The notes: generated by a model from the letters alone, not told the origin. 64,000 nucleotides of DNA from Chitinophaga sp. (GCF_017745275.1 NZ_JAGHZS010000004.1:124001-188000); one strand, 5' to 3'. Positions 18,545-27,703 are shown, counted from the stretch's first letter. A program made the numbers and translations.

Positions 18545-19162
18545 TCAGGAAGCCCCAAAAGTAGCGGGAATAAAAACACAAAGCAGTAATATTTCCAGGA
18601 AACAGTAGTGACGGAGATAGTCGCGAATAACGTGTAGCGCCTTATTCATATGGCTTTTCACAGTATGCCGGGAGATATGGAGGGTATTGGCAATTTCTTC
18701 CTGGCTCAGTCCATGATGGCGGCTGAGGGAATAAATAGCACGCTGTTGTTGGGAAAGATGTTCCACGGCCAGTGCTACCTGCTTCTCCAGTTCATTACAC
18801 AGCAAATGCTTATCCGGTGTGTCTGTGGCAGGCATGGTATCTGCGGCATCCGCCAACAGGTGATCCACAAATGCAACTGTCTTTATTTTTTTCCGGAATG
18901 CATTGAAGATATGGTTACGTGCTACCATAAAAAGATAGCCTTCAAAATTTTCTACGCCGGCCAGTTTCTCTCTTTTCAGCCATAGTTTTATAAAAACATC
19001 CTGTGCCATCTCATCGGCCATGGCAGCTGATTTGGTCAGGGCTACAGCTACGCCGTATACGGTATCCCAGTATTGGTCAAAGAGTACCCGGAAGGCCGCT
19101 TCATCACCTTCTGCCACCTTCTTTAAAAGGGACATCTCATCGTATAACCTCGCAAGTGACAA
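18545..19162 (-). CDS. ECF sigma factor with hydrophobic C-terminal tail
   Basis: Region 2 (GDEAAFRVLFDQYW to NFEGYLFMVARNHIFNAFRK) and region 4 (LSQEEIANTLHISRHTVKSH) are clear. After region 4 a strongly hydrophobic tail (CFLEILLLCVFIPATF) follows, as in many SusC-linked sigma factors of Bacteroidota; it may tether the protein to the membrane near FecR. The start at 19162 is TTG; an ATG at 19135 would shorten the protein by nine residues and also fits. It should activate the SusC operon downstream. Confidence 0.9.
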   Translation of the reverse strand: MSLARLYDEMSLLKKVAEGDEAAFRVLFDQYWDTVYGVAVALTKSAAMADEMAQDVFIKLWLKREKLAGVENFEGYLFMVARNHIFNAFRKKIKTVAFVDHLLADAADTMPATDTPDKHLLCNELEKQVALAVEHLSQQQRAIYSLSRHHGLSQEEIANTLHISRHTVKSHMNKALHVIRDYLRHYCFLEILLLCVFIPATFGAS

Positions 19163-19303
19163 TAAATCTCAGTAATTTTCTTGTGGAACCAGTTAGATAC
19201 GCAATCAATAATTTTGGTTGTTCAACTCCTTAGGGTTAAATGTAAATCTAAATGCAAGGTGCTTATTTGCAAAAATTATCCTTTTATCATCACATATTAA
19301 CAG
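19163..19303. other. Upstream region of the ECF sigma gene
   Basis: AT-rich sequence between the sigma gene and the palindrome at 19304-19397. It must contain the sigma-gene promoter, but I see no exact TAnnTTTG box. No gene is present. Confidence 0.4.
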
Positions 19304-19397
19304 ATAGCTTTTAGCCATTAGCTTTTAGTAAATGCAGCAAAGAATATCATCTGTTAATCTTCGCTGCATTTACTAAAAGCTAATGGCTAAAAGCTAT
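19304..19397. repeat. Inverted repeat with 35-bp perfect arms at a gene end
   Basis: The arms 19304-19338 and 19363-19397 are exact reverse complements and extend to 40 bp with one mismatch. They carry TAGCTTTTAG units and the core AAATGCAGC, which is shared with the palindrome at 45544. The right arm contains the TAG stop (19394-19396) of the gene to its right. Confidence 0.88.
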
Positions 19398-19681
19398 TGC
19401 AAAAATTGGCGTACTAATACTTCCCACTCCTGTTCCTGGCTATAGGCGGGCCTTTGAGTACCTGCGCGGCGATACCAGTAACCGGCATTTGATTCATCAC
19501 CTTCTACCCGATGCAAATAAGCATGAACGCGTGCGGCATCTGTTCCTGGTAAATCATCTACCAGGTCATGTGCTTTCTTCCAGTTGCCTTTACCTTCGTA
19601 CCACAACGATTCCAGGAATACTGACAATGAAGTGGGCGGATGCTCCTGCTGTAAAGACTGCTTAAATTCATTAAAATCCAT
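19394..19681 (-). CDS. Small conserved cytoplasmic protein, 95 aa
   Basis: I use the ATG at 19681 (MDFNEFKQSLQ); the longer reading frame upstream has atypical composition. The protein is acidic and Trp/Tyr-rich (ESLWYEGKGNWKKAHDLVDD, AYLHRVEGDESNAGYWYRRA). It looks like a short TPR-like helical protein that I recall as a common uncharacterised Bacteroidota family. Its stop codon is supplied by the palindrome at 19304-19397. No function is assigned. Confidence 0.65.
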   Translation of the reverse strand: MDFNEFKQSLQQEHPPTSLSVFLESLWYEGKGNWKKAHDLVDDLPGTDAARVHAYLHRVEGDESNAGYWYRRAGTQRPAYSQEQEWEVLVRQFLQ

Positions 19682-19992
19682 GTCGTTTTTTTTTCCGGCC
19701 GATATATAAAAAATGGGAGTTAAATATACATCAGCGTTCTCCAAAATGCTATCTAATGATGTTAAATTAGCGCATATTTCAAGATCTGTTGTCAAACACA
19801 TCTATTTTATAGCAAATTTCTTTTTCTCCCTATTTTATCCTAATTTTTCATAGCTATCTGTATTGCAGCTGGCCCCCAAATTATTGCTTCGTTCGCATGT
19901 ACTTATGACACTACTCACTGATGATAAGAATGCTTTTATAACCCCATATTCTATTTGTTAACACTCAAAACAGCAGGAGTCTGCTAAACATT
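19682..19992. other. Divergent intergenic region before the GH25 gene
   Basis: This 311-bp AT-rich region has no coding potential I would defend. It must hold promoters for the small protein (minus) and the GH25 gene (plus). Confidence 0.4.
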
Positions 19993-20889
19993 ATGGAACT
20001 CATTGTAACTGTTAAAAAACTTAACCGAAGAAATCGTGTACCTGTCAAACTTAGCGACAGAGACAGTATTGTAGGTACCGTATTACAGGGATTTAAATTT
20101 GAAGGGACGGAAGTACCCAACATCACCGATCCTGCGCTGGGCCACTGGTACGAGAGTACAGACGGCTACTTTTACTGGGGAGGCGGATTAATGCCGCTGC
20201 CGGCACCTCCTACAGTTCACATCGCCAACCTGCCCATTAACTTACCGGATCATTATCTGTTGGGAACGGATTTGTCGCACTACAATTCGCAGCCCGACTG
20301 GAACGCCATCACCCAGGCAGGTATCAGCTTTGCCTACATTAAAATTGGAGAAGGCGTAGGCTCTCCTGATCGGAAGGCAGCTATTCATGCAGCCAATGCG
20401 GCCAACGCAGGACTTAAAGTGGGTTATTATCATTTCTGCCGGCCCGATACCCGCAACGGCGGTACGGTACACTCAGATGCCACCGCAGAAGCAAATGAAG
20501 CCATTGGCTTAATGCAGCACCTGCCCCCTACCGTTTTGCCACTGGTACTGGACCTGGAAGACGAAGTATCCTGGGATACGCCCCTGCGGCCAAGAGATTA
20601 CGAAACCTGGATAACCACGTTTATCCACCTGGTTACACAATCTACAGGCATCATCCCCATGATCTACAGCCGGAAAGAGTACCTCGACCGGAAACTCCCC
20701 GGTGATCATGCTTTGGGCCAATACAGGTTATGGCTCGCGGCTTATTCTGTGAGAGATACCAATAACTTAATATGCCCCGCAGGATGGCAGGACTGGAATA
20801 TGTGGCAGTTCACAGGAACCGCACACGTTGGTGGGAACCGTACCCTGGATGTAAACATCCTGAAAGACCTGACCCTGCTGACGCCCTGA
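19993..20889 (+). CDS. GH25 muramidase (lysozyme-like) without signal peptide
   Basis: The 298-aa protein has an N-terminal SH3-like module (residues 1-80, with GHWYESTDGYFYWGGGL) and a GH25 domain (about 88-295). GH25 landmarks are GTDLSHYN, SFAYIKIGEG, VGYYHF and the catalytic Asp187-x-Glu189 in VLDLEDE. These enzymes cut the MurNAc-GlcNAc bond of peptidoglycan. There is no Sec signal, so export would need lysis, a secretion machine or another route. It stands alone, with a terminator after it. Confidence 0.85.
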   Translation: MELIVTVKKLNRRNRVPVKLSDRDSIVGTVLQGFKFEGTEVPNITDPALGHWYESTDGYFYWGGGLMPLPAPPTVHIANLPINLPDHYLLGTDLSHYNSQPDWNAITQAGISFAYIKIGEGVGSPDRKAAIHAANAANAGLKVGYYHFCRPDTRNGGTVHSDATAEANEAIGLMQHLPPTVLPLVLDLEDEVSWDTPLRPRDYETWITTFIHLVTQSTGIIPMIYSRKEYLDRKLPGDHALGQYRLWLAAYSVRDTNNLICPAGWQDWNMWQFTGTAHVGGNRTLDVNILKDLTLLTP

Positions 20890-20934
20890 TCACGGCTTCC
20901 CAGCAAACATAACAACAGCTACGTTCTTCCAATA

Positions 20935-20969
20935 GCCGGCTCTTTTATCGCCTGCCGTTAGGAGCCGGC
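20935..20969. terminator. Hairpin between the GH25 and methyltransferase genes
   Basis: GCCGGCTC (20935-20942) pairs with GAGCCGGC (20962-20969) between two convergent genes. The hairpin is strong but has no long T-run. Confidence 0.6.
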
Positions 20970-21005
20970 ATTACTATACCTGCAAATAATTTGCTTATAA
21001 AATAG

Positions 21006-21638
21006 CTACTTCCTGGCAATGATGACCAGGTCGGTGTATGGAGTACCGTCGGCCCCCTGCGAGGCTTTACGGGTAATTGATAAGATGTGAAAATGATGGG
21101 CCTCCAATGCTTCAGTAAGATAACCGGCTTCATGGTAGTACATGTAGGTGCTGTCGCCGGTGGTAACAGAATGTTTAATACCCGACTTGCTGTAATCATC
21201 TTCCATTGTACTGATATACAACACACCATTGGCATTTAACACACGGGCTGCATCTGCAATAAAAGTAATGGCTTCTTCTCTGGAGAGATAAGGAAGGCCG
21301 AAACCACACAGGATGGCATCGTACGTATTTCCGAGTTGGCCAATATCCCTGGCATCCATTACCTGAAACGTAGCGGTGGGATTATTGATCTGCGCAAGAC
21401 GGATCATGTTGGGAGCAAAATCGGTACCCAGTATTTGCAGCTCCGGCCGCTTTGCCAGCAGGTACTGCGTAACATTACCAGGTCCGCAGGCTACTTCCAG
21501 CACCGAGGCACTCCCCTCCCGGATACTGTTGCAGAACATATCAAAGGTGTCTTCATAGCGACCGATATCCCTGTATTGTTCCTGGTATATCTCCGCGTGT
21601 TTATTAAAGATCTCAGCAGGTGGTAAAGGCTTTTTCAT
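21006..21638 (-). CDS. Class I SAM-dependent methyltransferase
   Basis: The 210-aa protein shows the Rossmann methyltransferase motifs: VLEVACGPGNVTQYL (motif I), ILGTDFAPNMIRLAQ (motif II) and YDAILCGFGLPYLS (motif IV). The substrate is unknown; the N-terminal KHAEIYQEQYRDI resembles small-molecule or quinone-type methyltransferases. It appears to be a monocistronic gene after the RDD operon terminator. Confidence 0.82.
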   Translation of the reverse strand: MKKPLPPAEIFNKHAEIYQEQYRDIGRYEDTFDMFCNSIREGSASVLEVACGPGNVTQYLLAKRPELQILGTDFAPNMIRLAQINNPTATFQVMDARDIGQLGNTYDAILCGFGLPYLSREEAITFIADAARVLNANGVLYISTMEDDYSKSGIKHSVTTGDSTYMYYHEAGYLTEALEAHHFHILSITRKASQGADGTPYTDLVIIARK

Positions 21639-21669
21639 ATAGGGAAGATAGCTAATAAACAGCAGAAAA

Positions 21670-21711
21670 GCTACTGTAGCGAATAACGGGGTGATTATTC
21701 GCTACAGCAGC
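21670..21711. terminator. Terminator of the zinc-ribbon/RDD operon
   Basis: A 17-bp stem with one mismatch (21670-21686 with 21695-21711) and an 8-nt loop lies 8 bp beyond the stop codon of the minus-strand gene at 21719. Confidence 0.8.
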
Positions 21712-21718
21712 CTACCGC

Positions 21719-22351
21719 TTATCGGTATTCGCGGGTTTCAATTACCTGGGTACGCGCAGCCATATCCCCTACCTTCCTGCCATCCTTGGTGGACAACAAC
21801 ACAATAGGTTCAATGAGCCAGCCTATATAGGGAATGCTTCCTAATACCATGGAAACGATGTTGCGTATAGCCGACGCTCCTTTTGTGCAAGGCATATGGT
21901 TATCTGTATTGATCACCATTAAATTCATAACCCGTTTTCCCCAACTTTGCCCCGCTCCCAAACCATCTTTAATCAGCGCATATGCCAGTGGAATAAGTAC
22001 CAGGACAATCAACAGCACGAAAGCCCCCACCCCGGTCACCACGTCTGCACGTTCCATTTTAGAGAACGCGACATACCCTATAAAAACAGCAGGAATCGCC
22101 AATAACGCCGTAAACAAAGAGTCCAGCAGATTAGCAACAAACCGGCCGCTTAAAGAGGCTTTTGAATAAGTAGTGTTGGCGATATCATCCAGGTGCAGAT
22201 CATAGTCCTGCGGACTTTTACCGCCGCCTGCACTGGTATAACCAGCGGCGCTTCCGGCAGGGACCTGCGGGTCTAAATCGCCACCGCAGAATTGGCAGAT
22301 TTTAGCTCCTGCCTCAGCGGGAGCGGTACATTTTGGGCAAATTGCGCTCAT
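21719..22351 (-). CDS. Zinc-ribbon plus RDD-family membrane protein
   Basis: I start at the ATG at 22351 (MSAICPKC), so that the first zinc knuckle is complete. A zinc ribbon (CPKC...CQFC) leads through a Gly/Ser linker into an RDD domain (LSGRFVANLLDSLFTALLAIP, further helices, GAGQSWGKRVMNLMV). The product (210 aa) is a shorter paralogue of the protein at 23500, with which it shares the domain order and the YDLHLDDIANT segment. RDD proteins are small-solute or ion-linked membrane proteins of mostly unknown role. It is the third gene of the operon. Confidence 0.82.
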   Translation of the reverse strand: MSAICPKCTAPAEAGAKICQFCGGDLDPQVPAGSAAGYTSAGGGKSPQDYDLHLDDIANTTYSKASLSGRFVANLLDSLFTALLAIPAVFIGYVAFSKMERADVVTGVGAFVLLIVLVLIPLAYALIKDGLGAGQSWGKRVMNLMVINTDNHMPCTKGASAIRNIVSMVLGSIPYIGWLIEPIVLLSTKDGRKVGDMAARTQVIETREYR

Positions 22352-22470
22352 AAATATATTGGGATAGAAATTAAACAGTACGAATACCAAACATACACCA
22401 TGAATTCCAGCTTTCCAATAAACATACGCACGGCATATGAAAGGCTGCAATAACCTCTTTATTGAATGCG

Positions 22471-23496
22471 TTATTCTTCAATGTAAAAATCGATACTTTT
22501 TGTTAATGTAGACTCCACTATTTCTTTCCCATTTGCCACATTGATAATTTGTGCTTTCAGGGTAATAGCCGTGTTGCCTGTTTCGTATAAGAGGAAGGCG
22601 GCTTTGTATTTCCCATCTTCACTTATGATGGCCAGATCCTGCGTTTGTTTAAATAGCTGTCCTTCAGCAGAGGTAACCGTTAGCCGGACTTTTCTGGCGA
22701 TATACTCACTGGTCTTCTTCCCGGTAATATCTACCACGACCATGGTCTGGTTAGAAATCCCTGCAGCATCTCCTCCGCCAATGACAGTATTACGCAGGTC
22801 TAACTTGCTATTATCAACGATGTTTTCAGACAGTTTACCGATCACATCATCTTCTCCCACGGCCCTGCTGCTGTTATAATACATATAGCCCTGCATACCG
22901 GTGATCTTGTAAGGACCATTGGCTGCAGATAAAACGGGTTCCTTCCCCGCTTTATGTGCAGCTTTTACCGAAGATTTGGTGACCGGATGCTCCTGCGCAG
23001 AGGCTACCTCCGGTACGCCCGCAGACTTGTGGGTGGACGTATATTCAAAGCAACCAATCCCTGCGCGGATCACGAGGAACATAAACAAGCCGAGTTTCCA
23101 GCTACTGTTCTTTACCTTCACCATCAGTACTACCAAAAACAACAGGGTGATACCTTCTGTTATATAACCGGCATACTCCACCCATTTCCCGCCGGAAGGA
23201 TTTCCACTGTTGTAAGCAGGAAAAATATAGTGCTGCAGCAAATAACTGAACAGGATTACTACGTGTATCCATACCAGTAAGCCAAACAATCCACGGCCGT
23301 TTTCTTCAGGGGTTTCCTCCGGGAAATCCTCGTAAGAGATGGGGGCAGCAGGAGGTGTTTCGGGTAGTGGCGCCTGAAATGGTATTTCCTTTTCTTGTAC
23401 AGCTACCGCTTCCGGTACTGCTAACTTTGCACCGCAACTTCTGCAGAAATGCGCGCTGTCTTTATGAAGCGTATTACAATTCGGACAATTCATCAT
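22471..23496 (-). CDS. Zinc-ribbon membrane protein with C-terminal beta domain
   Basis: The 341-aa protein starts with a zinc ribbon (CPNC, then CRSC), has several transmembrane helices between about residues 75 and 155, and a C-terminal soluble beta domain (about 190-340: PYKITGMQGYMYYNSS ... ESTLTKSIDFYIEE). It lies between two zinc-ribbon/RDD genes, 3 bp from the upstream one, so the three proteins probably form a complex. The function is not known to me. Confidence 0.75.
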   Translation of the reverse strand: MMNCPNCNTLHKDSAHFCRSCGAKLAVPEAVAVQEKEIPFQAPLPETPPAAPISYEDFPEETPEENGRGLFGLLVWIHVVILFSYLLQHYIFPAYNSGNPSGGKWVEYAGYITEGITLLFLVVLMVKVKNSSWKLGLFMFLVIRAGIGCFEYTSTHKSAGVPEVASAQEHPVTKSSVKAAHKAGKEPVLSAANGPYKITGMQGYMYYNSSRAVGEDDVIGKLSENIVDNSKLDLRNTVIGGGDAAGISNQTMVVVDITGKKTSEYIARKVRLTVTSAEGQLFKQTQDLAIISEDGKYKAAFLLYETGNTAITLKAQIINVANGKEIVESTLTKSIDFYIEE

Positions 23497-23499
23497 ACA

Positions 23500-24330
23500 T
23501 TAAAATTCGCTGGTTTCAATTACCTGTGTATGTGCCGCCATATCCCCTACTTTTCTGCCTTCCTGGTGTACCAGCAGAACAATTGGCTCTACCAGCCAAC
23601 CTACATAAGGAATACCGCCTAACAGCATGGAAACAATATTGCGTATCGCGGATTCCCCTTTCGAGCACGGCGTGCGGGTATCGATATTCACCACCATTAA
23701 ATTCATGGTCCGTTTACCCCAGCTTTGCCCTTCTCCCAAACCATCTTTAATCAATGCGTAAATGAGTGGTATAATGAGCAGGAAAGCCGCTACTACCAAT
23801 CCACCCATGGCGCTTTCCCATCCCAGCTCTGATGCTCTGCGGAGCGACAGGTAACCCATAAAAATTGCCGGAAGCGCTAACAAACCTGTAAAGAAATTAT
23901 CCAGCAAGCTGGCAAGAAACCGGTTACCGATAGAAGCTTTCGTATAAACAGTATTGGCAAGATCATCGAGATGCAGGTGATAGTCCTGCTGGCTGTTACT
24001 GCCGCTGGTATTACTATAGGAAGAAGCTGATGCAGCTCCCGAATTGGCCCGCATATACCGGGGCTTTACAGCGCCTCCATCTCTCGGACAAAATTTAACT
24101 TCCCCGGAATAAGCCGTATGACAGGTTTCACATTCCGGTATTAAGTCTTTCGGACTTATCAATTTTTTGCCATCATTGATACAGTACTTCATATTCGTGG
24201 AATACGTGGCTTTGCACTCGGGACAAACCAGGTTTTCAGCATACTCCTGTTCTAAATTACAACCACAGTTTTCACAGAATTTAGCGCCCTCCTCAAACGG
24301 GGAGGTACATTTGGGACAAGTTAAGCTCAT
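23500..24330 (-). CDS. Multi-zinc-ribbon plus RDD-family membrane protein
   Basis: The 276-aa first gene of the operon carries three Cys-rich ribbons: CPKC/CENC, CPEC with a Cys four residues before NDG, and CETC with a following CPRD. A Ser/Asn-rich linker and an RDD domain (ASIGNRFLASLLDNFF, GEGQSWGKRTMNLMV) follow. The cytoplasmic ribbons may bind nucleic acid or protein. It is homologous to the third gene of the operon, so one arose by duplication. Confidence 0.82.
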   Translation of the reverse strand: MSLTCPKCTSPFEEGAKFCENCGCNLEQEYAENLVCPECKATYSTNMKYCINDGKKLISPKDLIPECETCHTAYSGEVKFCPRDGGAVKPRYMRANSGAASASSYSNTSGSNSQQDYHLHLDDLANTVYTKASIGNRFLASLLDNFFTGLLALPAIFMGYLSLRRASELGWESAMGGLVVAAFLLIIPLIYALIKDGLGEGQSWGKRTMNLMVVNIDTRTPCSKGESAIRNIVSMLLGGIPYVGWLVEPIVLLVHQEGRKVGDMAAHTQVIETSEF

Positions 24331-24471
24331 AGGTGACTTTGGTATAGGAATTATTACATATTATTAATCAAACATACGTAATGAATTTCAACTTTCCAAT
24401 GTTTACGCGAGCTATAATGAGCATAATTATCAAGCCAGTATTGCTTTTCATGGGATAATGGGGTAAACAAA

Positions 24472-24515
24472 GCCCCGTTGCATTGTGTTCCAATTGAAAC
24501 AGGCGGCAACGGGGC
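24472..24515. terminator. Terminator after the GH114 gene
   Basis: GCCCCGTTGC (24472-24481) pairs perfectly with GCAACGGGGC (24506-24515), 16 bp after the stop codon of the minus-strand GH114 gene. A T-rich stretch (GGGGCTTTGTTTACC) follows on that strand. Confidence 0.75.
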
Positions 24516-24531
24516 GTGATGTAGGAAGTGA

Positions 24532-25566
24532 TTATCTGTTTTCGAAAAATTCAAATGCATCTATCAAATCCAGGTAGGCGCCATCGAAATGGCTGTCCAG
24601 GATTTTTTGCACGTAAGAGGTGGCGTTGCCATACACGATGTTCTGCCAGTCTTTGTTCCAGTATTCGCAATAGAAGTTGCCCGGCCAGTCCGGATCTTTG
24701 GCAACGATATATGGAGGGTTGCCTATTTTCCAGCCTGACTTCCAGTAGTAACGGTAATTTTCTACCTCACCGATGGATAAATAGCTTACCACCAAACGCT
24801 TTCCACCATTGGCTTTCTTCTTTAAACCATCAATTTCCGCTGCGGTAAAAGGTGTTTTATCGTAGAAAAGATCCATGATGATCAGGTCATAATTGGTAGC
24901 GCCGATAGCCGCGAGGAATTTACTTTTGTCTGCATATGCGCCCGGATCAATGATGTACAGGAAATTCTTCACCTGCATGATATTGGTGATATCCGTGTTG
25001 TTAACACCATAAGGCGTAGCCGGGTAAGCCGGGATATTATCCAGGCCACGGTGATCTGCTGCAAAAGACACATAGCCGTTCCCGTTATTGGTGGTATAAG
25101 AGTTGTCCATGTATGTTTTACTGCTGCAATAATCGGTTACCAGTACCTTTTTAGTGGTTTTGATCAGGTTGAGGAATGCGATCATCTGGTTTTTATCTGC
25201 TGAAGGCGTAGGTACGTTATCGTCGGTATAACCATACAGCAGGTCTTCCCTGCCCACCGCGTCTATCGCCTGCACGTAGGCGGTAGACAATGGACCATTG
25301 CTTTCGCCATTGGTAGTGACCAGGTCATGTCCATTTTGCGGGATAATGGCAAACTGCGGATTTTTAGATTTCGCATATTGGCTGATGCCGATCACGAAAT
25401 TTCTCATTTCCTGGCGGTAGTCTACCGCGGTAACAGCTGCTTTGTTTTTTTCCAGCTGCGCGGCATCCGGCTGGCCCGCCGGCCGTAATGTTTGTTTTGA
25501 GGTACATCCCGTTATACTACCCGCCAGTACGGTAGCCAATAACAGTTGCTTGTTGAGTGTTTTCAT
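24532..25566 (-). CDS. GH114-type endo-alpha-1,4-polygalactosaminidase lipoprotein
   Basis: A lipoprotein signal (GSITGCTSKQ) is followed by a TM1410/GH114-like TIM barrel: FVIGISQYAKS, FAIIPQNGHDLV, VLVTDYCSS, LIIMDLFYD, LVVSYLSIGEVENYRYYW and DGAYLDLIDAFEFF. The motif YLSIGExExYR is typical of the family. Members degrade alpha-1,4-galactosamine polymers found in microbial biofilms. The 344-aa length fits. It appears monocistronic. Confidence 0.85.
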   Translation of the reverse strand: MKTLNKQLLLATVLAGSITGCTSKQTLRPAGQPDAAQLEKNKAAVTAVDYRQEMRNFVIGISQYAKSKNPQFAIIPQNGHDLVTTNGESNGPLSTAYVQAIDAVGREDLLYGYTDDNVPTPSADKNQMIAFLNLIKTTKKVLVTDYCSSKTYMDNSYTTNNGNGYVSFAADHRGLDNIPAYPATPYGVNNTDITNIMQVKNFLYIIDPGAYADKSKFLAAIGATNYDLIIMDLFYDKTPFTAAEIDGLKKKANGGKRLVVSYLSIGEVENYRYYWKSGWKIGNPPYIVAKDPDWPGNFYCEYWNKDWQNIVYGNATSYVQKILDSHFDGAYLDLIDAFEFFENR

Positions 25567-25899
25567 AAAATATATGTTGTGGTGAAAAAAGACACCCGCG
25601 CGCTATTCTTCCGGGCATAGGCTTTCCTGTCAGGTTTTTCGTCATGGTTCCATTTCTCTGGAAAAATAGGTTTGTATAGTTTCCGTGTGATAAAAGTAGG
25701 CGATAAATTCAAACAAAACCGGCAAAACATCGCTCAATCGTTTGATTGAAATGTGGATGTGCCACACAATAAATTTCATATTCACCCCGCCGGCAAACAA
25801 AATAACCCCATCTATCATACATCCGTTATACTACTATATCATATATTTAGTATATTTAGAAGGAGTGGAAAATGAAAGCACCATTATTAAAATGCCGTT
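25567..25899. other. Divergent intergenic region, GH114 and acyl-CoA ligase
   Basis: No gene is convincing in this 333-bp gap. Close to its end a good Shine-Dalgarno-like AGAAGGAG (25858-25865) precedes an out-of-frame ATG at 25872 that opens a 20-codon frame running over the ligase start. A four-codon frame ATG CCG TTA TGA at 25892 overlaps the ligase ATG at 25900. Confidence 0.4.
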
Positions 25900-27699
25900 A
25901 TGAACAATCTTCCGAAGAAGCAAAGACTTTTTGACGCAATTGCCTGGCAATTATCACAGTTCCCGAAGCCGGATACCCTGGCTGCCAAAGTAGATGGACA
26001 ATGGAAAACCTACGATACGGCAAGTGTGAGTGACATTGTAAACCGTTTCAGCGCCGGCCTGCTGCAACTGGGTGTGGGAGGAAATGACTTTACGCCGGAA
26101 GGCGCCGATAAAATCGCCATCATCAGTAATAACCGTCCTGAATGGGTATTTACAGATCTGGCAGTACAACAAACCGGCGCAGTTCTGGTTCCCATCTACC
26201 CTACTACCAACCCGGCCGAGCTACAGTTCATTTTGCAGGATGCTGCGGTTAAATACATGTTCGTGAGCAGCAAAGAACTGCTCGATAAAGTAAATAGTAT
26301 TAAAGATGGTGTTCCTACTTTACAACACGTATACACCTTTGATACCATACCCGGTACCCCGCATTGGTCTGAGATCCCGGCCCTGGCTACCCCTGATTTA
26401 CTGGCCAAAGTGGAAACGATCAAAGAGGGGATAGCGCCCGATCACCTGGCCACCATCATCTATACCTCCGGTACCACAGGTACACCTAAAGGAGTAATGC
26501 TCACGCATAAAAATATTGTGACCAACGTGATGTTGTCTAAAGAAAGTTTTCCTTTCGATGATGCACCACAACCCTGCAAAGTGTTGAGCTTTTTGCCGCT
26601 GAATCACATCTTCGAAAAACTGGTCACTTATATTTATCTCTACAGTGGTATCAGTATTTACTATGCGGAAAGCATAGACACCCTGAGCGCCAACCTGAAG
26701 GAAATAAGCCCTGATGGCTTTACTACGGTACCGCGCCTGCTGGAAAAAGTATTTGAAAAAATCATGGCCACCGGCAATAACCTGACCGGCATCAAACGCC
26801 GCCTGTTTTTCTGGGCCGTGGCACTGGCATCTAAATATGATAACAACATCGATGGAGGCGCCTGGTATAACCTGCAACTGTCTATCGCCAATAAACTGAT
26901 ATTCAGCAAATGGCGTGAAGCCCTGGGAGGCCGGATCAGCTTTATTGTAACCGGTGGCGCCGCCTGCCAGGAAAAGCTACTCCGCATCTTTAATGCCGCC
27001 CGCATCCCTGTGTATGAAGGATATGGCCCTACCGAAAACAGTCCCGTAATTTGCGTAAACCGGAGAACACCCGGTGGAACAAAATTTGGCACGGTAGGCC
27101 CGCCCATCAATGGCCTGGAAGTAAAGCTGGAAGAAGACGGAGAAATTTGTGTAAAAGGCGACACCGTGATGAAAGGCTACTACAAACGCCCCGACCTTAC
27201 CGCTGAAACCGTGATTGATGGCTGGCTGCACACCGGCGACGTAGGCGAATGGGTAGATAATAAGTTTGTTAAAATAACAGACCGCAAAAAGGAACTGTTT
27301 AAAACCAGTGGCGGTAAGTATGTAGCGCCACAACCCATCGAAAATAAATTCAAGGAAAGTCCTTTTATAGAACAGATCATGGTTGTAGGCGCCGGGCAAA
27401 AATTTACAGGTGCCCTGATTGTACCCGCCTTCACCTACCTGAAATACTGGATGAACCAACAAAACATTCCATTCACCACCGCAGAAGAAGCAGTCAAAAA
27501 TCCTAAAGTAGTGGCTGCCTTTGAGGACGTTCTCAATAAGTACAATCAATTCTTCAATCACGTAGAACAAATCAAGAAATTTGAATTGCTGCCGGAAGAA
27601 TGGAGTATTGCAGGAGGTGAAATGACACCTAAGCTGAGTTTGAAGCGCAAAACAGTGATGGAAAAATATAAAGCTGCGATTGACAGGATTTATAGCTAA
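25900..27699 (+). CDS. Long-chain fatty-acid-CoA ligase (AMP-forming)
   Basis: The 599-aa protein is an ANL-superfamily adenylating enzyme. Motifs: A3 P-loop TIIYTSGTTGTPKGVMLTH (about residues 186-204), A5 YEGYGPTENSPVI, A7 GWLHTGDVGEW, A8 ITDRKKELFKTSGGKYVAP. It matches the FadD15-type long-chain ligases that activate fatty acids for lipid synthesis or beta-oxidation at the membrane. No beta-oxidation genes are adjacent. Confidence 0.9.
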   Translation: MNNLPKKQRLFDAIAWQLSQFPKPDTLAAKVDGQWKTYDTASVSDIVNRFSAGLLQLGVGGNDFTPEGADKIAIISNNRPEWVFTDLAVQQTGAVLVPIYPTTNPAELQFILQDAAVKYMFVSSKELLDKVNSIKDGVPTLQHVYTFDTIPGTPHWSEIPALATPDLLAKVETIKEGIAPDHLATIIYTSGTTGTPKGVMLTHKNIVTNVMLSKESFPFDDAPQPCKVLSFLPLNHIFEKLVTYIYLYSGISIYYAESIDTLSANLKEISPDGFTTVPRLLEKVFEKIMATGNNLTGIKRRLFFWAVALASKYDNNIDGGAWYNLQLSIANKLIFSKWREALGGRISFIVTGGAACQEKLLRIFNAARIPVYEGYGPTENSPVICVNRRTPGGTKFGTVGPPINGLEVKLEEDGEICVKGDTVMKGYYKRPDLTAETVIDGWLHTGDVGEWVDNKFVKITDRKKELFKTSGGKYVAPQPIENKFKESPFIEQIMVVGAGQKFTGALIVPAFTYLKYWMNQQNIPFTTAEEAVKNPKVVAAFEDVLNKYNQFFNHVEQIKKFELLPEEWSIAGGEMTPKLSLKRKTVMEKYKAAIDRIYS

Positions 27700-27703
27700 G
27701 TGC

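Noticed and set aside
25858..25932. Shine-Dalgarno-like AGAAGGAG and a 20-codon frame overlapping the acyl-CoA ligase start
   Set aside because: SD sequences are weak predictors in Bacteroidota, and the short frame has no conserved feature. It could aid translation of the ligase, but there is no further support.
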